From NCBI GenBank assembly GCA_024399115.1, contig JAKSHZ010000015.1, positions 1 through 40,339 of the forward strand: a stretch of 40,339 nt of DNA, written 5' to 3'. Origin of the DNA: Bacilli bacterium. GTDB lineage: Bacteria > Bacillota_I > Bacilli_A > RFN20 > CAG-826. Made by a program: the position numbers and the translations under genes. Under the pieces are notes generated by a model. That model was not told the DNA's origin and searched no databases. It saw only the letters and a program-made list of their open reading frames with translations. Positions 25,307 through 32,721 of this stretch are shown one piece after another; positions within the stretch are counted from its first letter, which is position 1; each line of letters starts with the position of its first letter.

Positions 25307-26191
25307 ATGATTACAAGAAAGCAATTCGATTTACTTAAAGAATATACAAAAGGTACGTTTTCTCAAAGAGAACTCGCTGAAAGAAGCGGCCATTCTTTAG
25401 GAACTGTAAACAAAGTTTGCAAGGAACTTTTAGACTTAGGACTCATCAATAGTGATGGAATTACTAAAAGTGGACTTAAAGAACTTGAACCATACGCTGC
25501 TAAAAGAGCAGTATTTATTGCTGCTGGCTTTGGATCAAGACTCGTTCCAATTACATTAAACACTCCAAAACCATTAGTTAGAGTTAATGGAAAACGCATT
25601 ATCGATGGCTTAATTGATGCATGTTTAGCTGCAGGAATTGATGAGATTTACATAGTAAGAGGTTACTTATCAGAACAATTTGACCAATTACTTTACAAAT
25701 ATCCAATGATTAAGTTTATCGAAAACTCATTGTTTAACGAGTGCAACAATATTTCGAGTGCATTATTAGCACGTGATTTATTACAAAATTCATACGTTTT
25801 TGAAGCAGATCTATTGATCTCCAACCCTTCAATCATTGAAAAATACCATTATCAAAGTGATTTCTTAGGCATTAAAGTCGACAGAACTGACGATTGGTGC
25901 TTCGAAGTTGATAAAAATAACATCATCAAAGAAGAAAAAGTTGGTGGCTTAAACTGCTGGCAAATGGTTGGTATCTCATATTGGGATAGTGCAGATGGTT
26001 TGAAGCTTGCTTCAGATATCAAAACTAACTTCGATATGCCAGGCGGAAAAGAAAGATATTGGGAGCAAGTTCCATTAGTAACTTTCAAGAAAAACTATTC
26101 TGTAGAAGTTAAGCCATGTTTAAAGACTGACATTATCGAAATCGACACATTTAAAGAATTAATCGCAATCGATAAGAGCTACAGTGTTTAA
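25307..26191 (+). CDS. Winged-helix domain fused to LicC-like nucleotidyltransferase
   Basis: The protein has 294 aa. Residues 1-65 form a winged helix-turn-helix (FSQRELAERSGHSLGTVNKVCKEL, quoted in part: SGHSLGTVNKVC). The rest is a nucleotidyltransferase with AAGFGSRL-P-T-NTPKPLV, as in LicC choline-phosphate cytidylyltransferases and sugar-phosphate uridylyltransferases. The middle part (ENSLFNECNNISSALLARDLL, in part) and a late W-E pattern resemble LicC best. It should make CDP-choline or a similar activated head group for surface decoration, and its DNA-binding domain may regulate genes or sense substrate. No other lic genes are in the window. The ATG at 25307 has AGGA upstream; the frame runs back to a TTG at 25253. 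Confidence 0.8.
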   Translation: MITRKQFDLLKEYTKGTFSQRELAERSGHSLGTVNKVCKELLDLGLINSDGITKSGLKELEPYAAKRAVFIAAGFGSRLVPITLNTPKPLVRVNGKRIIDGLIDACLAAGIDEIYIVRGYLSEQFDQLLYKYPMIKFIENSLFNECNNISSALLARDLLQNSYVFEADLLISNPSIIEKYHYQSDFLGIKVDRTDDWCFEVDKNNIIKEEKVGGLNCWQMVGISYWDSADGLKLASDIKTNFDMPGGKERYWEQVPLVTFKKNYSVEVKPCLKTDIIEIDTFKELIAIDKSYSV

Positions 26192-26194
26192 CCG

Positions 26195-26229
26195 GTAAAT
26201 ATTTACAATTTACATAGTAATGATATAAT
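26195..26229 (+). promoter_or_regulatory. Promoter and palindrome before the PH-domain gene
   Basis: TTTACA (26202-26207) and TATAAT (26224-26229) are 16 nt apart. A perfect 12-nt palindrome, GTAAATATTTAC (26195-26206), overlaps the -35 and could be a repressor site. Confidence 0.6.
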
Positions 26230-26232
26230 GAT

Positions 26233-26258
26233 GGTGGACGAAATGGTCCACCTTTCTT
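26233..26258 (+). promoter_or_regulatory. 5'-terminal leader hairpin
   Basis: GGTGGAC (26233-26239) pairs with GTCCACC (26246-26252), followed by TTTCTT. It begins 3 nt after the -10 box, so the RNA would start within or right at the hairpin. It may stabilise the 5' end or act as a weak attenuator. The AAAGGAGG site is further downstream. Confidence 0.6.
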
Positions 26259-26279
26259 ATCAAAAAAGGAGGCAATTTT

Positions 26280-26858
26280 ATGGAAGATTATTTCAAAATG
26301 TTTGAGCCTATTTTAGGCAGAGATGAACAAATCGTAGAGTGCTTTAAGCCAAACAAAACTCGTTATATTTGGGTGAATATCTTAAAAGTTGTTGTCTTAT
26401 TCGCATTATTCTTCGCAATTCCAACAATCTTTCTTGTTATTAGCGTAGCTATTGGAGAAGTTGAAGACGGAGATGAATTCACTTTACTCTTACTAATTCC
26501 TTTCCTTGCAATTTATGCATTCCTTGTCATTGGATCTTCACTTTACAATCTATTAAGTTATAAAAAAGTAGTCTATTGTTATACAAATAAGAGAATCATC
26601 ATTAGAAGTGGTATCATTGGAGTTGACTTCAAGACTCTTGAATACGCATTAATTGGTGGTATCTCAGTCAATGTTGGATTGTTCGACAAACTATTTAAAA
26701 CAAACACAGGTACAATTTCCTTCGCTTCAGCTGCAGCAATGGTGGCGAATTCCAAAGGAATCTCTCCATACACGTTCTCTTGTGTAACTCAACCATACGA
26801 AGTTTATAGACGAATCAAAGAAGTTTACGACAATTCCAGAGAAGGAATTATTCACTAG
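26280..26858 (+). CDS. PH-domain (bPH2/YdbS-like) membrane protein
   Basis: This 192-aa protein has two N-terminal membrane helices (about 35-60 and 75-95), followed by a bacterial PH-like domain that begins at YCYTNKRIIIRSG and ends near VYRRIKEVYD. The family includes YdbS/YdbT of Bacillus, which are poorly understood membrane proteins. A strong GGAGG site lies 6-7 nt before the ATG, and the mRNA carries a 5' hairpin. A terminator follows, so it is a single-gene unit. Confidence 0.8.
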   Translation: MEDYFKMFEPILGRDEQIVECFKPNKTRYIWVNILKVVVLFALFFAIPTIFLVISVAIGEVEDGDEFTLLLLIPFLAIYAFLVIGSSLYNLLSYKKVVYCYTNKRIIIRSGIIGVDFKTLEYALIGGISVNVGLFDKLFKTNTGTISFASAAAMVANSKGISPYTFSCVTQPYEVYRRIKEVYDNSREGIIH

Positions 26859-26883
26859 AAAGCGCACAATTGTGCGTTTTTCT
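26859..26883 (+). terminator. Terminator after the PH-domain gene
   Basis: CGCAC-AATT-GTGCG (26863-26876) forms a hairpin flanked by AA and TTTTTC. Confidence 0.85.
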
Positions 26884-26910
26884 TTACAAAATCCGCCGAT
26901 TATTTATAAT
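26883..26910 (+). promoter_or_regulatory. Promoter of the GNAT/HAD unit
   Basis: TTTACA (26883-26888) and TATAAT (26905-26910) are 16 nt apart. The ATG at 26920 follows 9 nt after the -10. The -35 box overlaps the T-run of the preceding terminator. Confidence 0.72.
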
Positions 26911-26919
26911 AAAGCCAAT

Positions 26920-27411
26920 ATGAAACGAATTAGAAAATCAACAATGAACGACTTACCAGAAATGCTTGAAATCTTTAAAGCTGCTCGTAAGTACATGGCC
27001 GAACACGGTAACCCAAATCAATGGCATGACAATTGGCCAAGCAAAGAGATTTTAATCTCTGATATCGAAATTGGACAATCTTATATTGTTGAAGATGACG
27101 AAAAAGGCATCTTAGCTACATACGCATACATTGAAGGTGTTGATCCAACATATTTAGAAATCAATGGTGCATGGTTAGTTGATGAACCTTATGGAACAAT
27201 CCATAGATTAGCAAGTAGCCATAAAGAAAGAGATATTTTCTCTTACATTATTGGTGAAGTTACTAAAAACGGTCTCAATATGAGAATCGATACTCACGCT
27301 AACAACGATACAATGATTAGAGCTATTCTAAAGAATGGCTTTAAATACTGTGGCGTTATTTCCCCAATCGAAGGTGGAGATAGAAACGCTTACGAACTCA
27401 TAGTAAAATAA
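26920..27411 (+). CDS. GNAT-family N-acetyltransferase
   Basis: This 163-aa protein has the GNAT layout: an N-terminal RIRKSTMNDLPEMLEIF helix region and central strands. Its C-terminal part, MRIDTHANNDTMIRAILKNGFKYCGVI, is typical of small acetyltransferases in Bacillota (quoted in part: HANNDTMIRAILKNGF). The substrate is unknown. The start at 26920 matches the family and follows a full promoter by 9 nt. An upstream GTG at 26872 lies within the preceding terminator and is not plausible. The HAD gene follows after 5 nt. Confidence 0.87.
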   Translation: MKRIRKSTMNDLPEMLEIFKAARKYMAEHGNPNQWHDNWPSKEILISDIEIGQSYIVEDDEKGILATYAYIEGVDPTYLEINGAWLVDEPYGTIHRLASSHKERDIFSYIIGEVTKNGLNMRIDTHANNDTMIRAILKNGFKYCGVISPIEGGDRNAYELIVK

Positions 27412-27416
27412 ATTTG

Positions 27417-28049
27417 ATGAAACAATACAAAGTATACTTATTTGATTTTGACGGAACACTGTTTGATACATTACCAAGCAGTATTTATGTCTTCAAAGAA
27501 GCGTTTTTAACTAAAGGTGTCTCGCTTGAAAACGAGGATATTTTAAGCTTTACCAGAACACCAATCCCTGATAACTATAGAAGACTAGTTCCAAATTATA
27601 ACGAGAATGATATTGTTCCATTCCTTGATTTAATCACAGATTTAGTTAATTCTAAAAAATCAAACGACCTTATCTCCATATATGGAGACACATATGAAAC
27701 AATACTAGATTTAAAGATGAGTGAAGCTACATTAGGCATCGTTACATCAAATAACGAACGCCATGTAAGTGACATTCTTAAGAAATTCGATATGGACTTC
27801 GGATTATTTGATGTTGTAGTGGGAAACGACACAGAGAAGGAACCAAAGCCATCTCCAAAACCTATTTTAGCTGCAATAAAGGGCCTTAGAGAGACTTTTT
27901 CCCATGAAGAGATTGTTTATGTGGGTGACGCTGTTAATGACGTTCTAGCAGCCAGAAATGCTGGAATTGATGGTATTTTGCTTGATAGAGACAATGAATA
28001 TTCGGATAAAGACTATGTAATCATTCATTCGTTGAAGGAGCTTTTATGA
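27417..28049 (+). CDS. HAD-family phosphatase, phosphoglycolate-phosphatase-like
   Basis: This is a 210-aa HAD hydrolase. The nucleophile motif is FDFDGTLFDT, motif II is GIVTSN, the Lys is in EPKPSP, and the last acidic motif is VGDAVND. The alpha-helical cap matches the Gph/PgmB type. It should remove phosphate from a small metabolite such as phosphoglycolate. The ATG at 27417 lies 5 nt after the GNAT stop, with no Shine-Dalgarno, so translation is likely coupled. The stop overlaps the next gene by 4 nt. Confidence 0.87.
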   Translation: MKQYKVYLFDFDGTLFDTLPSSIYVFKEAFLTKGVSLENEDILSFTRTPIPDNYRRLVPNYNENDIVPFLDLITDLVNSKKSNDLISIYGDTYETILDLKMSEATLGIVTSNNERHVSDILKKFDMDFGLFDVVVGNDTEKEPKPSPKPILAAIKGLRETFSHEEIVYVGDAVNDVLAARNAGIDGILLDRDNEYSDKDYVIIHSLKELL

Positions 28050-28837
28050 GAAAAAGTGACATTAAGATAGTCTTTGTCGATATTGATTTAACAGTGTACG
28101 ATAGTGGTAAATTTGACATTGCAAGCCTTAAGGCTTTACGTAAGGCTCAAGAAAAGTATGGTGTGAAAGTATTTTTTGCTACCGCTAGACCTTATGAGTC
28201 CGCAATGCAAACTAGACTCTTTGATTTTATAAACCCTGACGGAGTTGTTTCATGTAACGGAACTACTGCAATGGTTGGAAATGAGACTATTTATTCCGAT
28301 CCATTTCCTAAGGAAGTAGTAAAAAACGTCATAGATACATGTAATAAATATGGCATTGTTGTTGAAGTTGCAACAGCTAAAGATAGGTTCTTTTCGTTGC
28401 CTTCAAATGACTATGTAGAGGGGTATATCAAGGAATATTATGAAACTGTACCAGAGGTAAAGAGCGATTTTTCTAATGATGAAGTTAATGCTTTATTAGT
28501 GTTCGCTCCTAAAGAATTTGATGAGAGATTTAGTCTTAAATTTGATAAGAGTATCTCTATGATTCGTTTCACAACTTTCGGTATGGATTTAAGAACTCAC
28601 CCAATCAGCAAAGCTGACGGATTAAGAGCTGTTATGGATTATTATGGCTTCAAGAAGGATGAAGCTATGGCAGTCGGTGATAGTGATATTGGCGATTCTC
28701 CGATGTATGAAGTTTGTAAATATTCAGTTGCAATGGGTAACTCTAAAGGCAGCTTAAAAGAAAAAGCATATTTTGTAACCAAAAGTGTTAAAGAACACGG
28801 GGTTAAATATGCTTTAGAAATGTTAAATATTATATAG
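28046..28837 (+). CDS. HAD-family phosphatase, Cof type
   Basis: This 263-aa Cof-like (IIB) HAD protein has the nucleophile motif FVDIDLTVYDSG, the middle motif FATARP and the acidic end motif GDSDIGDSPM. Cof enzymes hydrolyse flavin, sugar or pyridoxal phosphates. A strong GGAG site lies in the end of the previous gene, and the start overlaps that gene's stop (ATGA). It ends 16 nt before the convergent mntP gene, with no terminator visible between them. Confidence 0.87.
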   Translation: MRKSDIKIVFVDIDLTVYDSGKFDIASLKALRKAQEKYGVKVFFATARPYESAMQTRLFDFINPDGVVSCNGTTAMVGNETIYSDPFPKEVVKNVIDTCNKYGIVVEVATAKDRFFSLPSNDYVEGYIKEYYETVPEVKSDFSNDEVNALLVFAPKEFDERFSLKFDKSISMIRFTTFGMDLRTHPISKADGLRAVMDYYGFKKDEAMAVGDSDIGDSPMYEVCKYSVAMGNSKGSLKEKAYFVTKSVKEHGVKYALEMLNII

Positions 28838-28853
28838 TACTATAGTAAAACTA

Positions 28854-29495
28854 CTAAAAACCTACTAATGACAAAATAAGTGGTAAAGCAATCCAGAAGC
28901 CTAAAAGAACAAGGATTATGCCACCTAAAATGCCGGAAAGTTCGTATTTTCCTTTGAGTAATTTAGCGATTTGATTTGAGAGAATAATTCCTATCATTGA
29001 GATAGTGAAAGTACAGACCATAATGATTGAAACGTGTAACCAAATGGTAACGTTAGTGGATGTACCTGCGTGCAATGCAACGCCAGATCCTAATGCGTCA
29101 ATGCTGGTAGCTACACCAAAATATAAGACTTCCTTAAAGGAAAACTTCTTAGGTTCTTTTTCTTCTTCGGGTTGTTTAATGCTTTTTGCAGCTTCGATAA
29201 TCATTTTAATTCCGAGGAAAACCAAGAGACCAAAAGCAACGAAAGTAACAACGTTAGATGCGATTTCTCCAACTTTTTCTCCAGCAGCTGAATCAACAGC
29301 AGCAGTGATACCTTCGACAATCCAGTAACCAATTAATGGCATTAATGCTTGCATTACGCCAAAAACACCAGCGATAAAAACCGATCTTTTCTTGTTTAAG
29401 TCGGTATATGTAAGTCCACATGTGATACTCACAGCAAATGCGTCCATGCTAAGTGCGATACCGAGAAGAATGACTTGAATAATAGTTTCAAACAT
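28854..29495 (-). CDS. mntP: MntP-family manganese efflux protein
   Basis: This is a 213-aa membrane protein with six helices. LGIALSMDAFAVS near the N-terminus and ATSIDALGSGVAL in the second half are the duplicated Asp motifs of MntP. It should export Mn(II). On the - strand, TTGATT (29531-29526) and TAAAAT (29509-29504) are 16 nt apart, and the ATG follows 8 nt later, so there is no room for the yybP-ykoY manganese riboswitch that precedes many mntP genes. It must be controlled in another way or not at all. Confidence 0.9.
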   Translation of the reverse strand: MFETIIQVILLGIALSMDAFAVSITCGLTYTDLNKKRSVFIAGVFGVMQALMPLIGYWIVEGITAAVDSAAGEKVGEIASNVVTFVAFGLLVFLGIKMIIEAAKSIKQPEEEKEPKKFSFKEVLYFGVATSIDALGSGVALHAGTSTNVTIWLHVSIIMVCTFTISMIGIILSNQIAKLLKGKYELSGILGGIILVLLGFWIALPLILSLVGF

Positions 29496-29503
29496 AGGCC
29501 TAT

Positions 29504-29531
29504 ATTTTAACTGAAACTAAATAATAATCAA
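29504..29531 (-). promoter_or_regulatory. Promoter of mntP
   Basis: - strand TTGATT at 29531-29526, spacer 16, TAAAAT at 29509-29504, then 8 nt to the ATG. Confidence 0.6.
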
Positions 29532-29562
29532 TATTTTTTATAAAATATGATATGGTTTAATT

Positions 29563-30354
29563 ATGGAAGAGATTGATTTAGTCAGATATGAAAGGTTAGC
29601 GGCGCTCAATAATGAAGACGCTATTTTTATTCTTGCAAATCATTATCAAAGCCAAGGTAACTATGTTAGGGCTTTTTCTTATCTCACTAGAATCGTAAAC
29701 ACAACTAATCCAACATATTTAAGAAAAATCGGCTATTTCTTTGAAAAAGGTCTCGGAGTAGACGAAAACAAAGAAAAAGCTTTTGAATATTATCTAAAAT
29801 CCGCAAATAGTGGTGATTACATTTCGCAATATAACGTGGCGATTTGCTATTTAAATGGCGTCGGTGTTGCTAAAGATCCTGCAATGTCCTTCAATTTTGC
29901 AAGCCAATCTGCATCTCAAAACTATGAAAAAAGTAGAATTTTGCTAGCAAACTTATATAGAAACGGACTAGGTTGCGAAAAGAATTTAACTAAAGCAATG
30001 GAGTGCTTATCAAGATGTAGTGACGCTAATCTTGGTGTTGTTTATTTAAAGAGTCTAATTTTATTAGATAAGGGATATGTTCAATATAATCCAGATTTAG
30101 CAGTAAATCTTCTCTCTAAAGGTTCATTTGATGGCGACATTAGATGTATGCTGCTTTTAGCAGAGCTATACAAGAAAGGCGTTCTTCTCCCTAAAGATGA
30201 ATCAAAATCATTATCACTTCTTTTAAAGGCTGCAAAAAACGGATCAGCAGTGGCAATGGAAAGACTCGCTGATTATTATGAAAATGGTATCGGAACTTTA
30301 AAGAACCATGAAATTGCACAGTTCTGGAAAAACGAGGCAAGTAAAAGAAAATAA
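29563..30354 (+). CDS. Sel1-repeat (SLR) protein
   Basis: This 263-aa protein consists of about six Sel1-like repeats of 34-38 residues, with the signatures YFFEKGLGVDENKEKAFEYY, CYLNGVGVAKDPAMSF, LYRNGLGCEKNLTKAM and YYENGIGTLKNHEIA. Sel1 repeats are alpha-helical scaffolds for protein-protein contacts. It has no signal peptide. The partner is unknown. The -10 box TATGAT (29546-29551) lies 11 nt before the ATG, with no Shine-Dalgarno. It is divergent from mntP. Confidence 0.88.
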   Translation: MEEIDLVRYERLAALNNEDAIFILANHYQSQGNYVRAFSYLTRIVNTTNPTYLRKIGYFFEKGLGVDENKEKAFEYYLKSANSGDYISQYNVAICYLNGVGVAKDPAMSFNFASQSASQNYEKSRILLANLYRNGLGCEKNLTKAMECLSRCSDANLGVVYLKSLILLDKGYVQYNPDLAVNLLSKGSFDGDIRCMLLLAELYKKGVLLPKDESKSLSLLLKAAKNGSAVAMERLADYYENGIGTLKNHEIAQFWKNEASKRK

Positions 30355-30405
30355 AGGCAATTACTCTACTTTAGACAAAAAAATTAGAAAAATAACAATT
30401 AATTG

Positions 30406-30434
30406 TTTACAAAACATTAATAATTCACTATGAT
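30406..30434 (+). promoter_or_regulatory. Promoter of the rimP-nusA-infB-rbfA operon
   Basis: TTTACA (30406-30411) and TATGAT (30429-30434) are 17 nt apart. Transcription should begin near 30441 and include the two leader hairpins. Confidence 0.75.
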
Positions 30435-30440
30435 AATGGT

Positions 30441-30503
30441 GCTTTCCCAAAAGGAAAGTAAATACTCTGAACAAGAGTGGCCGGAAAGCCACTCTTTGTT
30501 TTT
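30441..30503 (+). promoter_or_regulatory. rimP-nusA leader with terminator and competing antiterminator
   Basis: Hairpin 1 is CTTTCC/GGAAAG (30442-30458). Hairpin 2 is a strong terminator: AAGAGTGGC (30473-30481) pairs with GCCACTCTT (30488-30496), followed by TTGTTTTT. The segment ACTCT (30464-30468) can instead pair with AGAGT (30474-30478), which would open the terminator stem. The Shine-Dalgarno AAGGAAG (30504-30510) comes just after. Since NusA itself promotes termination, this is a likely autoregulatory attenuator. Confidence 0.75.
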
Positions 30504-30514
30504 AAGGAAGAATT

Positions 30515-30973
30515 ATGGAAGAAAAACAATTATCTGAACTCGTTTCTAGCAAATTAGCAACTATCAATTACGATTTAGTTTCTTTAAACGTTTCCAGAAG
30601 TGGTGGTTCTTTACAAGTCAGCATCGTCGTTGATAGAGTTGCTCCAATCAACATGGATGACATCGTCGAAGTTACTAATGTACTTAGTACATATTTCGAT
30701 GAAATTGATCCATTTGAAGCAGCTTATAACCTCGATATTTCTTCTTTAGGAGCAGAAAAACCTTTAAAAGTTGAATGTTTAGGTGAATACGTTAATAGCT
30801 ATGTGAACGTTCACGTTAACAATCCAATTGATGGAGAAAACATTTTTGAAGGCACTCTTAAAGAAGTAACTGAAGATTCAATCTTAATAACTAAGAGAAT
30901 TAAAACTAGAAGCAAAGATGTCCCTGTTATGAAATCAAACATCTTAAAAATACGCTTAGCAATTAAATTTTAA
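30515..30973 (+). CDS. rimP: Ribosome maturation factor RimP
   Basis: This 152-aa protein has the normal RimP length and layout: an N-terminal domain with LQVSIVVDRVAPINMDDIVEVTN followed by LDISSLGAEKPL (the usual motif is SSPGLDRPL), and a C-terminal small-beta domain. It helps assemble the 30S subunit. It is first in the operon, placed after the leader attenuator. nusA starts 13 nt after its stop, with AAGGAG between. The Pro-Gly of the conserved loop is replaced by Leu-Gly, a minor divergence. Confidence 0.9.
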   Translation: MEEKQLSELVSSKLATINYDLVSLNVSRSGGSLQVSIVVDRVAPINMDDIVEVTNVLSTYFDEIDPFEAAYNLDISSLGAEKPLKVECLGEYVNSYVNVHVNNPIDGENIFEGTLKEVTEDSILITKRIKTRSKDVPVMKSNILKIRLAIKF

Positions 30974-30986
30974 GGAGTAAATAGTT

Positions 30987-32678
30987 ATGACTATTGACGC
31001 AAACTCATTCAATGCTGCTTTAGAAGAAATTGAAGTCAGCAAAGGAATCACAAGAGATACAGTGCTTGCTGCCCTAGAGGAAGCACTTATCAAAGGCTAC
31101 CGTAAACAACTCGGTGGCGATGACGCAGATGTTAGAGTTAACATCGATGCAGAAAAAGGCATTATCGAAATGTGGCAAGTAAAGGTTGTCAAAGAAGACG
31201 TTCAAGACGACTTCTTAGAAATCTCAGTCGAAGATGCAAATGAAGGTAAGAAAAAACCTCAATACAAAGATGGCGATGAATATTTCATCGAAGCAAGTAT
31301 TGATGATTTAAGAAAAGCAACAGCTATGTCTATTAAATCAATCATGCATCAAAAATTCGCTGAAGCTGAAAAGAACATTCTTTACGAAGCATTCAAAGAT
31401 AAAATCGGTACAATCATTACTGGTAAAGTCGAAAAAGTTGACGAAAAGGGTGTTACAGTTAACTTAGTTCGTACATCTGTCTACTTACCTCACAACCAAT
31501 TAATCGGTGAAGAAAAATTCAACGTTGGTGATCAAATCAAAGTTTACATTCACAATGTTGATAGTGGAACAAAAGGCGCTAAGATCGTCGTTTCACGTTC
31601 AAATGAAGGTTTCTTAAGATGTATCTTAAACGAAGAAGTATCAGATATTTACAATGGCACAGTTATCGTTAAAGGTATTGCTCGTGAAGCTGGCGAAAGA
31701 AGTAAGATTGCTGTTTACTCTCCTGATCCAAATATTGATCCTGCAGGTGCATGTATTGGACCTAATGGTACAAAAATTCAAAAAGTTGTTGGTCAATTAG
31801 GGAATGGCCAAGCAAAAGAAAAGATTGACGTTATCGCTTGGAGCGAAAACCCAGGTTTATTCATTATTGAAGCATTAAAACCTGCACGTGTCGCTGGCGT
31901 TATCGTTGAAGCTGAAAAGAAGAGCGCTATCGCAATTGTTAAAGATGATTCATTCTCATTAGCAATCGGTCGTAAGGGCGCAAACGTTAGATTAGCTGTT
32001 AAATTAACTGGCTACCACATCGACATTAAAGTCGAATCAGAAGCTATCGAAAGTGGTTTAAGCTATCAAACAATCGAAGAACTCCAAGCAATGGAAATCG
32101 AAAGAAAGAACAAGCTCGTTATGGAACTTGCTGCTCAAAGAGCTGCAGAAATGGCTGCTGCTACTGCTGCAAGAAACGATATCAAACCTGCTACAACAGT
32201 TCTTCCTGGTTTACCAGAAGGTTACGTTGCTCCACAAGATAGAGTTTACGAAGATACAACTGATGATGAAATCAACGAAGCTCTCGAAGCAGAAGTTGAA
32301 AGCTCAGAAGAAATCGTTGCTCCAGTTGAAGAAGCTCCAGTTGCTCCAGTTGTTGAAGAAGCTAAAGCTGAAGAACCTGTTGCTAAGACAGAAGTTAAGA
32401 CAACAACTTCACTCGCTGACTTAGAAGCTTCATTAGATTCTTCTAATGACTCTAAGAAGAACACAGGCAAAAAGAAATTCTCTAAGAAGAAAGACGAAGA
32501 AGAAGACAAAGACAGCAAGAAAGGTGTCACAGATACATCTAACGCTGCAAGAATGTCTATCTACACTGACGAAGAACTCGCAGAACTCGAAGCTGAAGAA
32601 TCTGAAGAAGATTACGAAGATGAGGATGATGTCGATTACGACGAATACGATGATTACTACGATGAGGATAACCGCTAA
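30987..32678 (+). CDS. nusA: Transcription factor NusA with a long acidic C-terminal tail
   Basis: The protein has 563 aa. Residues 1-125 are the RNA-polymerase-binding domain, about 130-200 the S1 domain (GTIITGKVEKVDEKG), and about 205-350 two KH domains (DPAGACIGPNGTKI and FSLAIGRKGANVRLA). This core matches Bacillota NusA, which usually ends near 370-390. Here about 200 extra residues follow: first helix-forming Ala/Glu-rich sequence, then a basic KKK/KD stretch, then an acidic end rich in Asp, Glu and Tyr. The tail function is unknown; it could bind RNA polymerase or ribosomal parts. NusA likely controls its own operon through the leader terminator. Confidence 0.95.
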   Translation: MTIDANSFNAALEEIEVSKGITRDTVLAALEEALIKGYRKQLGGDDADVRVNIDAEKGIIEMWQVKVVKEDVQDDFLEISVEDANEGKKKPQYKDGDEYFIEASIDDLRKATAMSIKSIMHQKFAEAEKNILYEAFKDKIGTIITGKVEKVDEKGVTVNLVRTSVYLPHNQLIGEEKFNVGDQIKVYIHNVDSGTKGAKIVVSRSNEGFLRCILNEEVSDIYNGTVIVKGIAREAGERSKIAVYSPDPNIDPAGACIGPNGTKIQKVVGQLGNGQAKEKIDVIAWSENPGLFIIEALKPARVAGVIVEAEKKSAIAIVKDDSFSLAIGRKGANVRLAVKLTGYHIDIKVESEAIESGLSYQTIEELQAMEIERKNKLVMELAAQRAAEMAAATAARNDIKPATTVLPGLPEGYVAPQDRVYEDTTDDEINEALEAEVESSEEIVAPVEEAPVAPVVEEAKAEEPVAKTEVKTTTSLADLEASLDSSNDSKKNTGKKKFSKKKDEEEDKDSKKGVTDTSNAARMSIYTDEELAELEAEESEEDYEDEDDVDYDEYDDYYDEDNR

Positions 32679-32721
32679 TCGTTAATCATTATTCATAAAT
32701 TGTTAAATAGGAGGTGCCAAT

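Noticed and set aside
28838..28853. Terminator between the convergent Cof and mntP genes
   Set aside because: Only short TAGTA/TACTA complementarity is present, with no T-run on either strand.
29496..29562. yybP-ykoY manganese riboswitch upstream of mntP
   Set aside because: The gap to the divergent gene is only 67 nt and the mntP promoter lies right before the ATG, so there is no room for the riboswitch.
32128..32424. Leu/Lys-rich + strand frame inside the nusA tail
   Set aside because: It is an out-of-frame reading of the repetitive Ala/Glu/Lys codons of the NusA tail, with low-complexity sequence and no start signals.
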